Assembly: GCA_004296815.1 (NCBI GenBank)
Contig: SCVT01000135.1
Coordinates: forward strand, 1-9,375
DNA: 9,375 nucleotides
Direction: 5' to 3'
DNA from: Reyranella sp.
GTDB lineage: Bacteria; Pseudomonadota; Alphaproteobacteria; Reyranellales; Reyranellaceae
Shown: in pieces, positions 6,177 through 9,375 of the stretch
Position numbering within the stretch: position 1 is the first letter of the stretch
How the letters are laid out: every line of letters starts with the position of its first letter
Notes under the pieces: generated by a model
The model's input: the letters and a program-made list of their open reading frames with translations, nothing else
Told to the model about the DNA's origin: nothing
The model's database searches: none
Program-made: the position numbers and the translations under genes

Positions 6177-6599
6177 ATGCCGCTTGGCGTGCTTCAGCAT
6201 TACACGATCGAGCCCTCGAACCTCGAGGCGACCAAGGACTTCTACTGCGACGTGCTGGGCCTCGAGAACGGCGATCGTCCGCCGCTCGGCTTCCCCGGCT
6301 ACTGGCTCTACTCGGGTGGCGTTGCGACCGTGCACCTGCTGGGCGAGCGCAGGCCGCGCGAGGGTATCGTGGTGCGCGGCACCGAGAAGAAGTTCGACGA
6401 CACCGGCCGCTTCGACCATATCGCCTTCGCTGCGACCGACTTCGACGGCGTGTGTGCGCGCCTCGAGTCCAGGAAGGTGAAGTACCGTCATCAGGTGATT
6501 CCGCGCACCGGCGGCCGCCAGGTTTTTCTCTATGATCCCGACGGCGTCGGCGTTGAGCTGAACTTCCCGCCGCCCGCAGAGGACAAGAAAGCGGCGTGA
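6177..6599 (+). CDS. Vicinal oxygen chelate (glyoxalase/bleomycin resistance/dioxygenase) family protein
   Basis: This 140-residue protein has two beta-alpha-beta-beta-beta modules: residues about 1-58, with LQHYTIEPSNLEATKDFYCDV, and about 76-131, with FDHIAFAATDFDG and FLYDPDGVGVELNF. The four positions that bind the metal in VOC enzymes are occupied by H8, H53, H81 and E127, so a working divalent-metal site is expected. Single-domain VOC proteins include lyases, isomerases, epimerases, hydrolases and a few dioxygenases, so the reaction cannot be fixed from sequence. It follows the flavoprotein by 22 bases with a good binding site, and its TGA overlaps the GTG of the hydrolase (GTGA, 6596-6599). 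The context points to processing of the product made by the flavoprotein, or to detoxifying a reactive intermediate. Family assignment is firm; function is open. Confidence 0.9.
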   Translation: MPLGVLQHYTIEPSNLEATKDFYCDVLGLENGDRPPLGFPGYWLYSGGVATVHLLGERRPREGIVVRGTEKKFDDTGRFDHIAFAATDFDGVCARLESRKVKYRHQVIPRTGGRQVFLYDPDGVGVELNFPPPAEDKKAA

Positions 6600-8479
6600 T
6601 CACCTCGATCGACATCAAGAGCGTCGACCTCCTGGCAGACGGCGCCGCCTTCGGCGCCGTCGGTGCTTATGAGCGCGTGATCGGTGTCGCCAAAGGCAAA
6701 GTCGATCCGGCGCATCCCGGCAACAAGGGGATCGCCCTGATCGACAAGGCGCCGCGCAATGCCGCCGGCAAGGTCGAGTACAGCACCGACATCTTCATCC
6801 TGCGGCCGAAGGACCCGGCCCGCGGCAACGGCCGCATCCTCTACGAGGTCAACAATCGCGGCCGCAAGATGCTGTTCGGCAACATCGCCGACGGCCCGCA
6901 GGGCGTGAACGATCCCAAGACCGTCGCCGATCTCGGCAACGGCTTCCCGCTGCGCCGCGGCTACACGATCGTGTGGTCGGGCTGGGACCCCGGCGCGCCG
7001 CGCGCCAACATGGGTCTCGCGCTCACCGCGCCGGTCGCCACCGACGACGGCAAGCCGATCGTGCAGACGGTCCGCGAGGAATGGGTGTCCGGCACGCGCG
7101 TCGGCGTGCTCGAGGCCTTCAAGCTCTCGCACGAGGTGGCGAGCCTGGAGCAGAACCGCGCCCGGCTGACGGTGCGCGAGCGCGCCGACGACGAGCCCCG
7201 CGAGCTGCCGCTCAACCAGTGGTCCTTTGTCGATGCCCGCACCATCAAGCTGCGCGACGGCACCAAGCCGCAGCCCGGCTTCCTCTACGAGTTCCACTAC
7301 GAGGCGACGAACCCGCGAGTCCAAGGACTGGGCTTTGCCGCCACCCGCGACGTGGTGAGCTGGCTGCGCCATTCGCCCGAGGCGCCGAACGCCACCGGCC
7401 GGCCGATCACCCACGCGCTGGCGATCGGCTTCTCGCAGGCCGGCCGCTACCTCCGGAACCACGTCTCCGAGGGCTTCAATCGCGATGAGCAGGGCCGGCG
7501 CGTGTTCGACGGCATCCTGAGCCATATCGCCGGCGTGGGCCGGGTGTTCTTCAACACGCCGTTCGCCCAGCCGGCGCGCACCAACACCCAGCACGAGGAC
7601 CACGGCTTCCCCGAGAATGAATTCCCCTTCTCGACAGCGACCCTCGACGATCCTCTGACCGGCAAGGCGGGCTCGCTGTTTCGCGGCGACGGCTCGGACC
7701 CGCTGCTGATCGAGACCAACACTTCTACCGAGTACTGGCAAAAGGGCGCCTCGTTGCTCACGACCGATCCGCTCGGCACAAAGGACATCGCGCTGCCCGC
7801 CAACTCCCGCGCCTACATGGTGGCCGGCACGCAGCATGGCGGCCGCGCCGGGGCGACGACCGATCCCGGCCCCAACATCAACCCGCGCAACCCGCACAAC
7901 CCGATGCCGGCGATTCGCGCGCTCCTGGTGGCACTCGACGAGTGGGTGGTGGCGGGCAAGGAGCCGCCGCCCAGCCGGGTCCCGACGCTCGCGGCCGGAA
8001 CGCTAGTCGAGCCCGGCAGCACCGGCTTCCCCGCAGTCCCCGGCGCCTCCATCGTGCGCGTCACCAACCGCGTCTCGCCACCCGGCGACTGGGTGAAGCC
8101 CGGCCGCGAGGACCGGCTCTACCGGACGCTCGTCAGCAAGGTCGACGCCGACGGCAACGAGGCGGCCGGCATCCGGCTGCCCGACATCGCCGTGCCACTC
8201 GCCACCTACACGGGCTGGAACGAGTACAAGCCGCCCTACCCCAGGGCTGAGATCGCCGACCGAGACGGAAGCTGCCTGCCCTTCGCGGTCGACAAGGCCG
8301 CGCGCGAGGCCTCGGGTGATCCGCGGCCCTCGATCGCCGAACGCTACAGGAGCGGCGCCGACTACGTCGCCAAGGTGAAGGCCGTCGTCGAGACACTGGT
8401 GGCCGAGCGGCTGCTGCTGGCCGAGGACGCCGAACGCTATCTGGATCGCGCCGCCAAGGAACCGCGCGTCGCACCGTAA
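6596..8479 (+). CDS. Large alpha/beta hydrolase-domain protein (Abhydrolase_10-like)
   Basis: This 627-residue protein matches the large alpha/beta hydrolase-domain family (PF20091 type, by recall). Family marks are FGAVGAYERVIG near the N-terminus, ILYEVNNRGRKMLFGN, the nucleophile elbow GFSQAGRYLRN (S280), TNTSTEYW (acidic E379) and AGTQHGG (H414). S280, H414 and E379 form a plausible catalytic triad, though the acid is a guess. Members are mostly uncharacterised and many carry an export signal. This one begins MITSIDIKSVDLL with no signal peptide, so it should act in the cytoplasm, probably on an ester, lactone or carbon-carbon bond of a pathway intermediate. The GTG start overlaps the upstream stop by four bases. 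There is only a distant AGAGGA (6578-6583), 12 bases before, so translation probably depends on coupling to the VOC gene. Family is confident, substrate unknown. Confidence 0.85.
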   Translation: MITSIDIKSVDLLADGAAFGAVGAYERVIGVAKGKVDPAHPGNKGIALIDKAPRNAAGKVEYSTDIFILRPKDPARGNGRILYEVNNRGRKMLFGNIADGPQGVNDPKTVADLGNGFPLRRGYTIVWSGWDPGAPRANMGLALTAPVATDDGKPIVQTVREEWVSGTRVGVLEAFKLSHEVASLEQNRARLTVRERADDEPRELPLNQWSFVDARTIKLRDGTKPQPGFLYEFHYEATNPRVQGLGFAATRDVVSWLRHSPEAPNATGRPITHALAIGFSQAGRYLRNHVSEGFNRDEQGRRVFDGILSHIAGVGRVFFNTPFAQPARTNTQHEDHGFPENEFPFSTATLDDPLTGKAGSLFRGDGSDPLLIETNTSTEYWQKGASLLTTDPLGTKDIALPANSRAYMVAGTQHGGRAGATTDPGPNINPRNPHNPMPAIRALLVALDEWVVAGKEPPPSRVPTLAAGTLVEPGSTGFPAVPGASIVRVTNRVSPPGDWVKPGREDRLYRTLVSKVDADGNEAAGIRLPDIAVPLATYTGWNEYKPPYPRAEIADRDGSCLPFAVDKAAREASGDPRPSIAERYRSGADYVAKVKAVVETLVAERLLLAEDAERYLDRAAKEPRVAP

Positions 8480-8490
8480 CCGGGATTTTC

Positions 8491-8497
8491 AAAGGAG
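8491..8497 (+). promoter_or_regulatory. Strong ribosome binding site for the ketopantoate reductase-like gene
   Basis: AAAGGAG lies 6 bases before ATG 8504 and fixes that start. It is the best-matched binding site among the + strand genes here. Confidence 0.7.
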
Positions 8498-8503
8498 TTG
8501 AAG

Positions 8504-9375
8504 ATGGGCAAGCGCATTGCTGTGGTCGGAACGGGCGCCCTGGGCGGCTATGTCGGCGGCTATCTCGCCAACGCGGGCCTCGACGTCACCCTGATCGACT
8601 TCTGGCCGGAGAACATCGAGACCATCCGCAGGAACGGGCTGGAGCTCGACGGCGTGACGCCGGAGGAGAAGTTCACGGTCAAGAACGCCAAGACCATGCA
8701 TCTCACCGAGATGCAGGACCTGTCGCGCCAGAAGCCGATCGACATCGCCTTCGTGTCGATGAAGTCCTACGACACCGAATGGGCGACGCAGCTCATCAAG
8801 CAGTACCTCTCGCCCGACGGCTATGTCGTCTCGCTGCAGAACTGCCTGAACGAGGAGCGCATCGCAGGCGTCGTCGGCTGGGGCAAGACGGTCGGTATGG
8901 TGGCCTCGCTGATCTCGGTCGACATGTTCGAGGCCGGCAAGATCCGCCGCACCATCGCCAAGGGCGGCGACAAGCACACCGTGTTCCGTGTCGGCGAGGT
9001 CCACGGCCGTATCACCAAGCGCGTCGAGGAGCTGCGCGAGATGGTCGGCATGATCGACAGCGCCAAGACCACGACCAACCTGTGGGGCGAGCGCTGGTCC
9101 AAGCTCTGCCAGAACGGCATGAAGAACGGCGTCTCGGCGGCCACCGGCATGACGGGCATCGACTGCGACCGCAACGACGCGGTCCGCCGGTTCTCGATCA
9201 AGCTCGGCGGCGAGGCGGTGCGCGTCGGCCAGGCGCTGGGCTACCAGATCGAGAAGATCGGCAAGTTCGAGCCCGAGCTGCTCGCGCGCGCCTCCGAGGG
9301 CGACAAGGCCGCGCTCGACGAGGTCGAGGCGATCCTGCGGCCGGGCTCCAACACCAACCCGAACCCGCGTGCCGA
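8504..9375 (+). CDS. Ketopantoate reductase (ApbA/PanE)-family oxidoreductase, 3' end cut
   Basis: About 290 residues are present and the frame is open to the window end, so the C-terminus is missing. The N-terminal Rossmann domain starts MGKRIAVVGTGALGGYVGGY, with the dinucleotide-binding GTGALGG at 9-15. Residues used by E. coli PanE are conserved: K87 in VSMKSYDT (K72), N113 in SLQNCLNEE (N98), and K200, N204 and N208 in WSKLCQNGMKN (K176, N180, N184). It should therefore reduce a 2-oxo acid or oxidise a 2-hydroxy acid using NAD(P). No pantothenate gene is nearby, and it follows the hydrolase by 24 bases with a strong binding site. I infer a catabolic paralogue acting on a pathway intermediate rather than the biosynthetic enzyme, so I give no panE symbol. 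D32 at the end of the second strand suggests NAD preference. Family firm, role inferred. Confidence 0.88.
   Translation, partial: MGKRIAVVGTGALGGYVGGYLANAGLDVTLIDFWPENIETIRRNGLELDGVTPEEKFTVKNAKTMHLTEMQDLSRQKPIDIAFVSMKSYDTEWATQLIKQYLSPDGYVVSLQNCLNEERIAGVVGWGKTVGMVASLISVDMFEAGKIRRTIAKGGDKHTVFRVGEVHGRITKRVEELREMVGMIDSAKTTTNLWGERWSKLCQNGMKNGVSAATGMTGIDCDRNDAVRRFSIKLGGEAVRVGQALGYQIEKIGKFEPELLARASEGDKAALDEVEAILRPGSNTNPNPRA

Noticed and set aside
6530..7897. Long open frame on the - strand (455 codons) opposite the hydrolase gene
   Set aside because: It has no recognisable domain and a biased composition, and it overlaps the well-supported hydrolase and the VOC C-terminus. The hydrolase strand carries the catalytic motifs.
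4949..8479. Reading the flavoprotein, VOC and hydrolase genes as a HsaA-HsaC-HsaD type steroid or aromatic meta-cleavage set
   Set aside because: The VOC protein is a single-domain 140-residue form, unlike the larger two-domain extradiol dioxygenases. The hydrolase belongs to a different, much larger family, and no other ring-degradation gene is present.

Overview
This is a GC-rich, densely packed bacterial window with short intergenic gaps, GTG as well as ATG starts and gene families typical of Proteobacteria. The composition and gene set fit an alphaproteobacterium, perhaps a Rhodospirillales, Reyranella-like or rhizobial relative. That placement is inferred from general look, because no rRNA or taxonomic marker gene is present. 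There are eight protein genes, two of them cut by the window edges. I see no RNA genes, insertion sequences or CRISPR arrays.

Region 1 (1-3921, + strand) is a three-gene set. It holds the C-terminus of a large transglutaminase-like/DUF2126 protein, then a fusion of a circularly permuted type 2 ATP-grasp domain with an alpha-E domain, then a stand-alone transglutaminase-family protein with an intact Cys-His-Asp triad. This combination is known from comparative genomics as a predicted peptide-bond-forming/transamidation system. To my knowledge its product has not been established, so it is the best candidate here for an undescribed biological system.

Region 2 (3925-4785, - strand) is a single gene of the isocitrate lyase/PEP mutase superfamily. 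It most resembles the oxaloacetate decarboxylase PA4872. It converges on region 1 with a 3-base gap and diverges from region 3 across a 163-base spacer that holds palindromes and a candidate promoter.

Region 3 (4949-9375, + strand) is a probable operon of four genes: an acyl-CoA-dehydrogenase-fold flavoprotein (flavin-monooxygenase-like), a small vicinal-oxygen-chelate (glyoxalase/dioxygenase-fold) protein, a large alpha/beta hydrolase-domain protein, and a ketopantoate reductase-family oxidoreductase cut by the window end. Gaps are 22 bases, a 4-base overlap and 24 bases, with clear ribosome binding sites for three of the four genes. The content suggests catabolism of an unidentified small organic compound by oxidation, ring or chain processing, hydrolysis and NAD(P)-linked redox chemistry. 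The substrate cannot be read from the sequence.
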